Assembly (NCBI GenBank): GCA_027002315.1
Contig: JALWZV010000074.1
Span: 1-11,089, forward strand
Source of the DNA: Candidatus Roizmanbacteria bacterium
GTDB lineage: Bacteria > Patescibacteriota > Microgenomatia > UBA1406 > GWC2-37-13
Length of the DNA: 11,089 nt
Direction of reading: 5' to 3'
Positions within the stretch are counted from its first letter, which is position 1; every line of letters begins with the position of its first letter. The translations under genes and the position numbers were made by a program. Of this stretch, positions 1 through 6,445 are shown in pieces. A model generated the notes under the pieces. The model was not told where the DNA came from and did not search any database. It worked only from the letters and a program-made list of their open reading frames with translations.

Positions 1-402
1 ATTTTTCCCACTAATCTCAGACAACACAACATTGGCCGTTTTTCTACCCACTCCAGGTAAAGATAACAAATCCTTAAATACAAAGGGGACCTTTCCATGA
101 TATTTTTCTGAGATTATCTTTGCAGAAGACAAGATATAATCTGCTTTAGTTTTATATAAGCCTATACTTTTAATCTGGCGTTCTAATTCTTCTCGTTTAA
201 TCTTCATAAAATCATACGAGGTCTTGCTCTGATTAAACAATCTACTAGTTACCTTGTTTACCTGTTTATCTGTTGTTTGAGCTGACAATATAACAGCTAC
301 TAAAAACTGGAATGGCGTTTCATATTTTAATGGGGTTTTTATTTTTGGAAATAGTTCTTTTAACTTTTTAAGATAGATTTCCGCTAATTTTTTTCTTATC
401 AT
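1..402 (-). CDS. nth: Endonuclease III (N-terminal 134 residues, cut by window edge)
   Basis: Base-excision repair enzyme that removes oxidised pyrimidines from DNA and nicks the resulting abasic site. The frame is open from an ATG at 402 down to base 1, so the gene is cut off at its 3' end. Visible residues carry the family hallmarks: FQFLVAVILSAQTTDKQVNK (31-50), which begins the helical domain, and the helix-hairpin-helix segment LPGVGRKTANVVLS (115-128). K121 corresponds to the catalytic lysine of E. coli Nth (K120). The catalytic aspartate and the Cys ligands of the iron-sulfur cluster would lie past the window edge and cannot be checked, so MutY-like or cluster-lacking relatives are not formally excluded. 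The gene diverges from mutM with 28 bases between start codons. No Shine-Dalgarno site precedes it; a TATAAT lies 12 bases upstream. Confidence 0.93.
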   Translation of the reverse strand, partial: MIRKKLAEIYLKKLKELFPKIKTPLKYETPFQFLVAVILSAQTTDKQVNKVTSRLFNQSKTSYDFMKIKREELERQIKSIGLYKTKADYILSSAKIISEKYHGKVPFVFKDLLSLPGVGRKTANVVLSEISGKN

Positions 403-414
403 ATATGTAAATAA

Positions 415-422
415 ATTATAAC
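415..422. promoter_or_regulatory. Overlapping divergent -10 boxes for nth and mutM (putative)
   Basis: The gap between nth and mutM is only 28 bases. On the minus strand a perfect TATAAT occupies 420 to 415, 12 bases before the nth ATG. On the plus strand TATAAC occupies 417-422, 8 bases before the mutM ATG. I see no convincing -35 box for either; any -35 would fall inside the opposite coding region. If these boxes are used, transcripts would have almost no leader and the two promoters would compete for polymerase. The sequence is very AT-rich, so chance matches are likely. Confidence 0.3.
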
Positions 423-430
423 CTATTAAT

Positions 431-1273
431 ATGCCAGAACTTCCAGAAGTAGAGACAATAAGAATAAAATTAAAAAACTACCTTGAGGGCAAAAGATTAA
501 TCGGTATAGACATCAAAGATAATAAAATAATTGATGGAGACGTTAAAAAGATACTCCAACACAAAATCACAGATGTAAAACGATTTGGTAAGGGACTGGT
601 TTTTCAATTTGACAACAACATAGCACTAGCTACACACATAAAGTTAACCGGTCAATTTATCTATAGAGGGCCAGAAAATAAAGATATCAACGTCGATTCT
701 AAACTTGTTGGCAGACTACCTTCCAAATTCACCAGGGTAATTTTTCAGTTTAACGATAAATCCACTCTATTTTTTAATGATATACGAAAGTTTGCATGGA
801 TGAAAATAGTTCCCACACAACAACTAAACTCGTTATCGTTTTTTAAACAATTAGGCCCAGAACCTTTCAAAGACCTAACATTTGAGTACTTTAAACATAT
901 CATAACGACCTCAAACTCTGCCATTAAATCTTTAATTATGAATCAGAAAAAAATAGCGGGAATTGGAAATATATATGCCAATGATGCACTGTTCTTGGCT
1001 AAAATACATCCCCAACGAAAAGCAAAAACATTGACAGATGAAGAAATTAAAAAGCTATATGACTCAATATTCTTTGTGCTTAAAAAGGGATTGGAAAACA
1101 ATGGAGCTACAGAAATGAACTACGTTAATCCTGACGGTCAACCTGGTAACTATCAAAAGCATTTTTTAGTATACGGTAAAGAAGGAAAGCCTTGCCCTGT
1201 ATGTCATACATTAATCAAAAAAATAAAAGTAGGCGGGCGAGGAACATACTTTTGCCCTAAATGTCAAAAATAA
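431..1273 (+). CDS. mutM: Formamidopyrimidine-DNA glycosylase (Fpg/MutM)
   Basis: Bifunctional glycosylase/AP lyase that excises 8-oxoguanine and formamidopyrimidines opposite C. The start is fixed by the MPELPEVET N-terminus: after Met removal the proline is the Schiff-base nucleophile and the next Glu is catalytic. K54 (RFGKGL) matches the conserved beta-hairpin lysine. L72 sits where many family members have the Met wedge residue, followed by R119 and F121 (DIRKF) for base-stacking contacts. The helix-two-turn-helix is around 172-192 (KKIAGIGNIYANDALFLAKI). The C-terminal zinc finger is complete: C255, C258, C275, C278, with R270 in the GGRGTYFC strand. At 280 residues it is of normal length or slightly longer, with a loop near 80-98. 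It pairs with divergent nth. No Shine-Dalgarno site is visible. Confidence 0.97.
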   Translation: MPELPEVETIRIKLKNYLEGKRLIGIDIKDNKIIDGDVKKILQHKITDVKRFGKGLVFQFDNNIALATHIKLTGQFIYRGPENKDINVDSKLVGRLPSKFTRVIFQFNDKSTLFFNDIRKFAWMKIVPTQQLNSLSFFKQLGPEPFKDLTFEYFKHIITTSNSAIKSLIMNQKKIAGIGNIYANDALFLAKIHPQRKAKTLTDEEIKKLYDSIFFVLKKGLENNGATEMNYVNPDGQPGNYQKHFLVYGKEGKPCPVCHTLIKKIKVGGRGTYFCPKCQK

Positions 1274-1298
1274 ATATAGGCTTATAACCAAACTTCTG

Positions 1299-1304
1299 TA
1301 TAAT
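1299..1304 (+). promoter_or_regulatory. Putative -10 box for amrS
   Basis: A perfect TATAAT lies in the 47-base gap between mutM and amrS, 16 bases before the amrS ATG. No good -35 hexamer is found at 16-18 bases upstream (that stretch reads about ATAGGC). The box predicts a start near 1310-1312, at the edge of the Shine-Dalgarno site, giving a leader of only about 10 bases. Read-through from mutM is an alternative source of transcription, since I see no terminator after mutM. Confidence 0.35.
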
Positions 1305-1307
1305 AAT

Positions 1308-1314
1308 AAAGGGG
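1308..1314 (+). promoter_or_regulatory. Shine-Dalgarno site of amrS
   Basis: AAAGGGG lies 6 bases before the amrS ATG and is complementary to part of a standard anti-Shine-Dalgarno tail. It supports the chosen start. It is notable because it is the only clear, well-spaced Shine-Dalgarno site in the window. Confidence 0.55.
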
Positions 1315-1320
1315 CTGCTT

Positions 1321-2400
1321 ATGAAAGAGGCAGTGTTATACAAAAAAAGTAAAAACAAGGCCGTTATATGTCAAGCATGTAAATGGTATTGTAATATTCC
1401 TAACGGTTTTACAGGTTTATGTGGTATTAGATTAAATAAAAATGGTAAGCTTTACCTTTTAACTCACTCTCAACCAGCCATCATTGCCATCGATCCAATT
1501 GAAAAAAAACCATTTTTTCATTTTCTACCCTCAACTCAAATCTTATCAATAGGGACGTATGGTTGTAATTTTGGTTGTGAGTTCTGTCAAAACTGGGAAT
1601 TATCACAAACACCTAAACTGATACGAATTAAAGCTTTGCAAAATAAATTATCTCCCTCTAAAACATCGAGATTGATTAAAGAATTTATCGATAATAATAG
1701 CTATAGATACACACCAAAGAAAGCATTAACTGACGCATTAAAATATGAAGTCCCTTCTATAGCTTTCACATATAATGAACCGACAATATTCGCTGAATAC
1801 GCATTAAACATTATGAAACTTGCAAAAAAATATAATATTCGTGGTGTTTTTGTTTCATCAGGATATGAGTCAAAAGAAACTCTCAATTTACTCGATAAGT
1901 ATATAGATGCTTACAATATTGACCTAAAAGGAGCTACTGAAAAATTTTATATAAGGTACACTCATACTCACATTAAGCATGTTTTGGAAACAATTGAAGA
2001 AATATTTTCTCGCAAAAAATGGTTAGAAATAACAACACTTTTGATTCCAAACCTCAATGCATCGAAAAAAGATATCCGATTTATTGCTAGATTTATTAAA
2101 AATCTTTCACCTAATATTCCGTGGCACATATCATCCTTTTATCCTCATTATAAGTTGAGAGATATACCTCCAACCCCTCTTAAAACACTTATTAAGGCTT
2201 ACGAAATAGGAAAAGAAGAGGGATTAAATTATGTCTATACGGGCAATATTCCCAACACTGACACAGAGTCAACCTACTGTCCAAAATGTGGAGAGCTTCT
2301 TATTAGAAGAAACGGTTATAACGTTGAACTGAAGAACATTAATTTAAATAAGGGCATTTGTAAAAAATGCGGTTTCAAAATAGCTGGTGTTTGGAAGTGA
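1321..2400 (+). CDS. amrS: AmmeMemoRadiSam system radical SAM enzyme (AmrS)
   Basis: Radical S-adenosylmethionine enzyme of the three-part AmmeMemoRadiSam set; the substrate is unknown. The radical SAM CxxxCxxC motif is GCNFGCEFCQNWELSQ (81-96), with C82, C86 and C89 as likely [4Fe-4S] ligands. SIAFTYNEPTIFAEYA (146-161) and YNIDLKGA (198-205) are further signatures of this family. Two extra cysteine groups flank the barrel: C17, C20, C24 and C34 near the N-terminus, and C320, C323, C347 and C350 near the C-terminus; the latter resemble a zinc ribbon. The 359 residues are somewhat longer than I expect for the family, mainly from a Lys-rich stretch after the SAM motif (about 98-140). Its partner domains AmrB and AmrA are fused in one gene on the opposite strand, beyond a toxin-antitoxin pair. 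Its TGA stop is one base from the toxin stop. Other pyruvate-formate-lyase-activating-like enzymes are the nearest alternative annotation. Confidence 0.93.
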   Translation: MKEAVLYKKSKNKAVICQACKWYCNIPNGFTGLCGIRLNKNGKLYLLTHSQPAIIAIDPIEKKPFFHFLPSTQILSIGTYGCNFGCEFCQNWELSQTPKLIRIKALQNKLSPSKTSRLIKEFIDNNSYRYTPKKALTDALKYEVPSIAFTYNEPTIFAEYALNIMKLAKKYNIRGVFVSSGYESKETLNLLDKYIDAYNIDLKGATEKFYIRYTHTHIKHVLETIEEIFSRKKWLEITTLLIPNLNASKKDIRFIARFIKNLSPNIPWHISSFYPHYKLRDIPPTPLKTLIKAYEIGKEEGLNYVYTGNIPNTDTESTYCPKCGELLIRRNGYNVELKNINLNKGICKKCGFKIAGVWK

Positions 2401-2401
2401 A

Positions 2402-2788
2402 TTATCTTATTGAATATTTTTTTAATTCTTTGTCAAAAGTAATGAGTAAGGCTTCTCTTTTTTGACTATATTCAAGCTCTAACACATCAACTAAACTTAA
2501 GTTGTTGTTTTCTGAAAAAAGCTTGAAACAACTTTTTAAATTACCAAATTCATCAAAACTAATAATATTAAGATTAGGAAAATTAAAAAACTCCTCTGCT
2601 AAAAATAAGTAGCTCTTAAATTTCATCTTTACTACATTTAAAACCTCAATAACAACCGAAGATAGAATAATTATTATATCCTTATTATCAATCAGACTCT
2701 TTAATATCTTTACAGCTTCTTTATGGTTACTGTCATAAGGGTTGAGATAAGCGATGATAACTGAGCTATCTAAAATAACTTCTCTCAT
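2402..2788 (-). CDS. vapC: PIN-domain toxin (VapC-like ribonuclease)
   Basis: Probable toxin of a type II toxin-antitoxin pair; PIN-domain toxins are Mg2+-dependent RNases that cut tRNA, rRNA or mRNA. The 128-residue length is typical. The acidic metal-binding set is in place: D7 (ILDSSVIIAYLN), E48 (VVIEVLNVV), D101 (LSLVDVLELEY) and D119 (LITFDKELKKY), in the usual PIN order, so the enzyme looks intact. Its ATG overlaps the antitoxin TGA as ATGA, which points to translational coupling with the antitoxin made first. It has no Shine-Dalgarno site of its own. It converges with amrS with a single base between the stop codons, leaving no room for an intergenic terminator. The target RNA cannot be inferred from sequence. 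A housekeeping PIN nuclease is less likely given the paired antitoxin. Confidence 0.85.
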   Translation of the reverse strand: MREVILDSSVIIAYLNPYDSNHKEAVKILKSLIDNKDIIIILSSVVIEVLNVVKMKFKSYLFLAEEFFNFPNLNIISFDEFGNLKSCFKLFSENNNLSLVDVLELEYSQKREALLITFDKELKKYSIR

Positions 2789-3060
2789 TTATGTTTATTT
2801 ACATATAAAATTTTGTCTATATCCGTGCTTAAAGAATGAATCCTGCTACCTTTCTTTATTGTTCTCTTGCTCTTTTCTATCTTAGCAGTAAATTTCTTAA
2901 AAAGAGACTTACTACTAATCATCTGCTTGTCATTTTTAGGAGAATTTATTACTGCCAAAATTTGTTTACCTCTCTTAACTCTAATCCTTTGACCACGAAA
3001 ATATACTAAAGAAAGATAATAAGATATATTACGTCTAAATTCAGAAACATTAATTATCAT
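2785..3060 (-). CDS. Phd/YefM-like antitoxin of the PIN toxin pair
   Basis: Small protein (91 residues) directly upstream of and overlapping the PIN toxin by 4 bases. The N-terminal 38 residues match the Phd/YefM antitoxin pattern: VSEFRRNISYYLSLVY, then RGQRIRVKRGKQILAVI, i.e. a short helix pair, a basic strand with the GK turn, and a hydrophobic AVI strand. This domain normally dimerises and binds its own promoter. The C-terminal half (about 40-91) should be the toxin-binding arm. It is unusually basic, with about 15 Lys/Arg against 4 Asp/Glu. In the related FitAB pair an antitoxin Arg enters the acidic PIN pocket, so a basic arm is reasonable. The start is supported by a promoter just upstream; no Shine-Dalgarno site is present and translation may be leaderless. 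Confidence 0.78.
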   Translation of the reverse strand: MIINVSEFRRNISYYLSLVYFRGQRIRVKRGKQILAVINSPKNDKQMISSKSLFKKFTAKIEKSKRTIKKGSRIHSLSTDIDKILYVNKHK

Positions 3061-3067
3061 AACTTAT

Positions 3068-3097
3068 ATGATACTATATCTATGTACGATCTGTCAA
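3068..3097 (-). promoter_or_regulatory. Promoter of the toxin-antitoxin operon
   Basis: On the minus strand a perfect -35 box TTGACA (3097 to 3092) is followed after 18 bases by TATCAT (3073 to 3068), a 5/6 match to the -10 consensus. The hexamer ends 7 bases before the antitoxin ATG, so the predicted start falls at or next to the A of ATG, giving a leaderless or near-leaderless transcript. The promoter lies in the 57-base gap after the amrB-amrA stop and suggests the pair can be transcribed independently of upstream genes. Confidence 0.6.
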
Positions 3098-3105
3098 GTT
3101 GTACA
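3070..3105. promoter_or_regulatory. Possible operator: two small inverted repeats over the toxin-antitoxin promoter
   Basis: TGTAC (3083-3087) and GTACA (3101-3105) form an inverted pair with 13 bases between them, straddling the -35 box. A second pair, GATA-CTA-TATC (3070-3080), overlaps the -10 box. Phd-type antitoxins usually repress their own promoter through short palindromes, so this is a reasonable place for the operator. Arms of 4-5 bases can arise by chance in AT-rich DNA. Confidence 0.35.
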
Positions 3106-3117
3106 ATTATAATAAAA

Positions 3118-4503
3118 TTATTCTGCAAACACGTCGGCAGTAAAGGTATAAATCTTAGTCAAAGGATCTTTATAACAATTTGAAGATAGTCCTGCTTTTT
3201 CAGAACACAAAATTTGCAAGAAATTTTCTAAGTTAGGTATTTCCTTCCCTACCTGAGGTAAAAACACTCCTGAGTTTATACCCTGTTTTACCATAACTCC
3301 ATCTTTTCCCAACCTAATCTTCTTCCAATCACTAACTTCTTTCAAAGAACTTAATAGTGATACTTCTATACTAATTGAGTTTAATTCCTCTGACAAAACA
3401 GGATAAAAACGTGGATCTGAGACTCCCGCGTTGATAGCGTTTTCTTGTATAGACAAACAATACTTGTTTCTGTCTACGATCTCTCCGATACATCCTCTAA
3501 GTTTTCCATCTTTGTAGAGAGTAACAAAAGCTCCTCCATCTTCTTTAAGTTTTTTACTCTTACACTGAACCTCTATCTTTTTACCACCTGTCCGTAAATA
3601 AAACTCTAAACTTCTTCTGGCTAACTGTAACGCCTCAATCTTGTAATCTTGCTTCCCCTTATAAAAACCTATGGATGAGTATCCAACAACACGAGTATTA
3701 TCTCCAGAGATATCTCCAGAGTTCATATAGCGAAAATACCTAACATCATCTAAACCAATACTTTTAGCTACACCTAAACCTAACAAAACAGCTTCTCTTC
3801 CACACGTCAAAGTATCAACCCCATACTGTAATTTAGTATTTTCTCCATCCTCAATCCATTTATAAAACTCCATTTCTCCTGCTAGTATTTTCTCTATAGT
3901 TACACTGTCTACATAATTTGCAACTTGACGAGTTGGATAATGAGATAAATCTGTGGATATTACCATTAACACACCTTTCTTCTTGAGTTCTGAACTTAGC
4001 GATCTCACTAACTCATCACGCAGATTATAATCAACCTGACTTATTAATAAAGGAACGATATTAAATTTACCTTTTAAAGCTTTTTGAAGAAAAACTAACT
4101 GCATCTCTAAAGTATGCTCATTTATATGAGGACTATTATCAATAACTATTTTTTTATTTTTATCAGTAATCTTCTTTATTAAACCTTTATTAACTCTAAC
4201 CTTACCTAACGGAGTTTCCCACGCTTCTCCATAAAAAACACTTGCGTAATCAAATAAATAATTATGACTTACTCCTAATAAAATAACTGTGTTTATGTCC
4301 TTTTCTACCAAATTCTTATATCCTGATGCAGCAACTAAACCGGAAAAATAAATACCAGCATGAGGTGAGATAATAATCTTGGGGACTTTCTTATCCCAAC
4401 CATACCTTTGTTTTACCTGAGATAAAAAGTTGTTAATCAATAAAGAAAGCTCTTTTTTATTATTCGGATAAAAAGAACCTGCAACGGCCGGTTTTCTTAT
4501 CAT
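3118..4503 (-). CDS. amrB/amrA: Fused AmmeMemoRadiSam proteins B (Memo-like) and A (AMMECR1)
   Basis: One 461-residue protein joining two domains that are separate in many genomes. Residues 1-280 are Memo-like, related to class III extradiol dioxygenases (LigB fold). They begin IRKPAVAGSFYP and keep the metal-site residues aligned to human MEMO1: H48 (SPHAGIYFSG), H80 (LLGVSHNY), D185 and H188 (STDLSHY), and C234 (TLTCGREA). Residues about 288-461 are AMMECR1-like, with the signature LRGCIG at 335-340 (C338), then DPRFYPV (363-369) and GVFLPQV (412-418). The biochemical activity of either domain in bacteria is unsettled; co-occurrence with AmrS predicts joint action with a radical SAM reaction. 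The gene starts 34 bases after the efflux permease stop, so it may extend that operon, although a TATAAT 8 bases before its ATG could serve it alone. No Shine-Dalgarno site is visible. Confidence 0.93.
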   Translation of the reverse strand: MIRKPAVAGSFYPNNKKELSLLINNFLSQVKQRYGWDKKVPKIIISPHAGIYFSGLVAASGYKNLVEKDINTVILLGVSHNYLFDYASVFYGEAWETPLGKVRVNKGLIKKITDKNKKIVIDNSPHINEHTLEMQLVFLQKALKGKFNIVPLLISQVDYNLRDELVRSLSSELKKKGVLMVISTDLSHYPTRQVANYVDSVTIEKILAGEMEFYKWIEDGENTKLQYGVDTLTCGREAVLLGLGVAKSIGLDDVRYFRYMNSGDISGDNTRVVGYSSIGFYKGKQDYKIEALQLARRSLEFYLRTGGKKIEVQCKSKKLKEDGGAFVTLYKDGKLRGCIGEIVDRNKYCLSIQENAINAGVSDPRFYPVLSEELNSISIEVSLLSSLKEVSDWKKIRLGKDGVMVKQGINSGVFLPQVGKEIPNLENFLQILCSEKAGLSSNCYKDPLTKIYTFTADVFAE

Positions 4504-4511
4504 ATATATAA

Positions 4512-4517
4512 ATTATA
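4512..4517 (-). promoter_or_regulatory. Putative -10 box for amrB/amrA
   Basis: A perfect TATAAT reads from 4517 to 4512 on the minus strand, 8 bases before the amrB/amrA ATG. No convincing -35 hexamer is found at normal spacing (TTGAGT at 4536 to 4531 is only 13 bases away). If active it would give a leaderless transcript. Read-through from the efflux operon is equally possible. Confidence 0.3.
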
Positions 4518-4537
4518 TAACAGCAACCCAACTCAAA

Positions 4538-5749
4538 TCACTCATATCTAATTGCCTCAATTGGAGATAAGTTTGCAGCTTTACGAGCTGGGAAAACACC
4601 AAAAATTATTCCAATAACAGAAGATACCCCTAACGCGATAATTACAGAAGACAAGTCAATATAAGCAGGAAAATATTTTTGTACAAACAGAACCAGAATG
4701 GATGCTAACCCTAATCCTATTAACCCTCCAAAGAGAGATAAGATCACTGATTCTGCCAAAAAATGCCACAGTATATCTTTTCTTTGAGCTCCAAGTGCCC
4801 GTCTTATACCAATCTCACGCGTTCTTTCTGTAACAGATACATACATAATGTTCATAATTCCAATTCCCCCAACAAGCAAAGATATCGCCCCAATCAGAAC
4901 TAAAATTAAATTTAGTACATTAAAAATGGAGGATACTGTATCTAAAATCTCATCTTGTTGTATAACAGAAAACTTATTTTCATCATAACGTTTTAACAAC
5001 AGCTCCTTTGCTTGTTTTTTAACCAAAGGAATATAAGAACTATCAACAGCCTTCAAATAAATGGCAAAAAAGTTTTTATCTGGATTAAACATATATCCTG
5101 TTGTGTAAGGTATATAGATGAATGAGTCAAGATCAGGAGCTCCAAATCCACCTCCACCTTTTGGCTTTAAAACTCCAATTACCCTAAAGCCTGTGTTTCC
5201 TATTCTAACTATCTTTCCAACAGCTAAATCTTTATTATCGAATAAATCATCTGCTATCTTCGGACCCAAAACCACAACCTTAGATCTCTTTTTAACATCG
5301 GACTCTGTAAATACCTTTCCTAAATCAATCTCCAAGTTACGCACCCTGAAAACGTTTGCGGTAGTTGCATATAAGCTACTTGGTTTTGTCTCTGAACTAC
5401 TCGACACAGATATTGTCTTAATAAATGCCGGAACAACATCAGCCACTCCATAAATGCTTCTTAATTTTTGAACATCTTTATAATTAAACTTAGCTCCGCC
5501 AATCATACCAATACCACTCATACTTCCACCTTTTTGAAATTCATTACCTGGCAAGATAAAAATTAAGTTTGTTCCTAAACTTTCAAACTGCTGTGCTATA
5601 TATTTTTTAAGCCCTAAACCAAAGGCGATAAGCAAAACAACAGACGCGACACCAATCAATATCCCCAAAGAGGTAAGAAAGGTTCTTAACTTATTTCTCC
5701 TAAAATCAGAAAATGCAGACCTTATTATAAACCAAAAATATCTAGCCAT
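4538..5749 (-). CDS. MacB/FtsX-type ABC transporter permease
   Basis: Membrane subunit of an ABC exporter working with the ATPase encoded just upstream. Its 403 residues follow the MacB plan: a cytoplasmic N-terminal segment with RRNKLRTFLTSLGILIG (18-34), the first membrane helix at about 25-47, a long extracytoplasmic MacB_PCD domain (about 50-275), then three helices at about 277-302, 328-356 and 367-388. The FtsX signature ERTREIGIRRALGA (308-321) and the ending PARKAANLSPIEAIRYE (387-403) are both present. In MacB the ATPase is fused to the N-terminus; here it is a separate gene, as in many Gram-positive-type and lipoprotein-release systems. LolCE-like permeases share the fold, but the adjacent membrane-fusion protein and MarR regulator favour efflux. 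Only 2 bases separate it from the ATPase stop. The exported substrate is not evident. Confidence 0.92.
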   Translation of the reverse strand: MARYFWFIIRSAFSDFRRNKLRTFLTSLGILIGVASVVLLIAFGLGLKKYIAQQFESLGTNLIFILPGNEFQKGGSMSGIGMIGGAKFNYKDVQKLRSIYGVADVVPAFIKTISVSSSSETKPSSLYATTANVFRVRNLEIDLGKVFTESDVKKRSKVVVLGPKIADDLFDNKDLAVGKIVRIGNTGFRVIGVLKPKGGGGFGAPDLDSFIYIPYTTGYMFNPDKNFFAIYLKAVDSSYIPLVKKQAKELLLKRYDENKFSVIQQDEILDTVSSIFNVLNLILVLIGAISLLVGGIGIMNIMYVSVTERTREIGIRRALGAQRKDILWHFLAESVILSLFGGLIGLGLASILVLFVQKYFPAYIDLSSVIIALGVSSVIGIIFGVFPARKAANLSPIEAIRYE

Positions 5750-5751
5750 AT

Positions 5752-6444
5752 TTATTTTGTATAACTATCTTTAATAATCTCGCCATCTCTAATATTTACA
5801 ATTCTTCTTGCTCTTTCAGCTACTTCCTTATCATGTGTTACAACAACCACCGTCTTTTTATCTCTTTTATTTAATTCATCCAAAAGATTTAAAACCTCAG
5901 CTCCCGATTTACTATCTAAGTTACCAGTTGGCTCATCTGCCAAGATAAGGTCAGGATTCATAATCAACGCTCTAGCTATAGCAACTCTTTGCTGTTGTCC
6001 GCCAGATATTTTGTTTGGGTAAGATAACTCTTTACCTTTCAAACCAAACCTAGACAGAAGCTCCAATGCCCGCTTTTCAGGATTGAACTTTAACTGCTTG
6101 CGGCTATATATAGTAGGTAAAAGAATGTTTTCAAGAATAGTGAGTTTGTTAATTAAGTTAAACTGCTGGAAAACAAAACCAACAAAGGTATTTCTCAAAC
6201 TAGAGACCTCATTATCATTCAAACCCTTAATATTCTTGTCTCGTATAAAAACTTCTCCTTCAGTTGCACCATCCAATAAACCTACAATATGCATTAGTGT
6301 TGATTTTCCAGAACCAGAAGGACCCATTATGGAGACATACTCACCGTTTGTTATTTCTAAATTAACGTTCTTTAACGCAGTAAAAACGATGCTTTCGTCT
6401 ATCTTATACCTCTTATATACTTTAGATAACTTAATAATAGACAT
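5752..6444 (-). CDS. MacB/LolD-type ABC transporter ATPase
   Basis: Nucleotide-binding subunit that powers the neighbouring MacB-type permease. All ATPase motifs are intact: Walker A GPSGSGKST (41-49), Q-loop VFQQFNL (91-97), signature ISGGQQQRVAIARAL (146-160), Walker B LILADEP (166-172) with catalytic E171, D-loop NLDS (175-178) and H-loop H204 (VVTHD). The 230-residue length and the ADEPTGNLDS stretch are typical of the MacB/LolD/FtsE-like group that works by mechanotransmission rather than by carrying substrate through the membrane helices. The gene starts one base after the membrane-fusion protein stop and ends 2 bases before the permease start, so the three are almost certainly one operon with coupled translation; no Shine-Dalgarno site is visible. 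Confidence 0.95.
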   Translation of the reverse strand: MSIIKLSKVYKRYKIDESIVFTALKNVNLEITNGEYVSIMGPSGSGKSTLMHIVGLLDGATEGEVFIRDKNIKGLNDNEVSSLRNTFVGFVFQQFNLINKLTILENILLPTIYSRKQLKFNPEKRALELLSRFGLKGKELSYPNKISGGQQQRVAIARALIMNPDLILADEPTGNLDSKSGAEVLNLLDELNKRDKKTVVVVTHDKEVAERARRIVNIRDGEIIKDSYTK

Positions 6445-6445
6445 C

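Noticed and set aside
1274..1298. GGCTTATAACC as a terminator stem after mutM
   Set aside because: The arms do not pair beyond two G-C pairs and a T-A centre, and no T-run follows.
2402..4503. A new defence island made of the toxin-antitoxin pair plus AmmeMemoRadiSam genes
   Set aside because: No nuclease, helicase, phage or mobile-element gene supports it. AmmeMemoRadiSam is widespread in ordinary genomes and in eukaryotes, where its domains are not tied to defence.
5118..5453. Open frame of 111 codons on the plus strand inside the permease gene
   Set aside because: It lies wholly antisense to a well-supported permease, and its product shows no recognisable domain. It is a by-product of the opposite frame.
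4538..6444. Lipoprotein-release (LolCDE) function for the ABC pair
   Set aside because: The ATPase and permease would fit by fold, but the adjoining HlyD-type adaptor and MarR regulator favour MacAB-like efflux.
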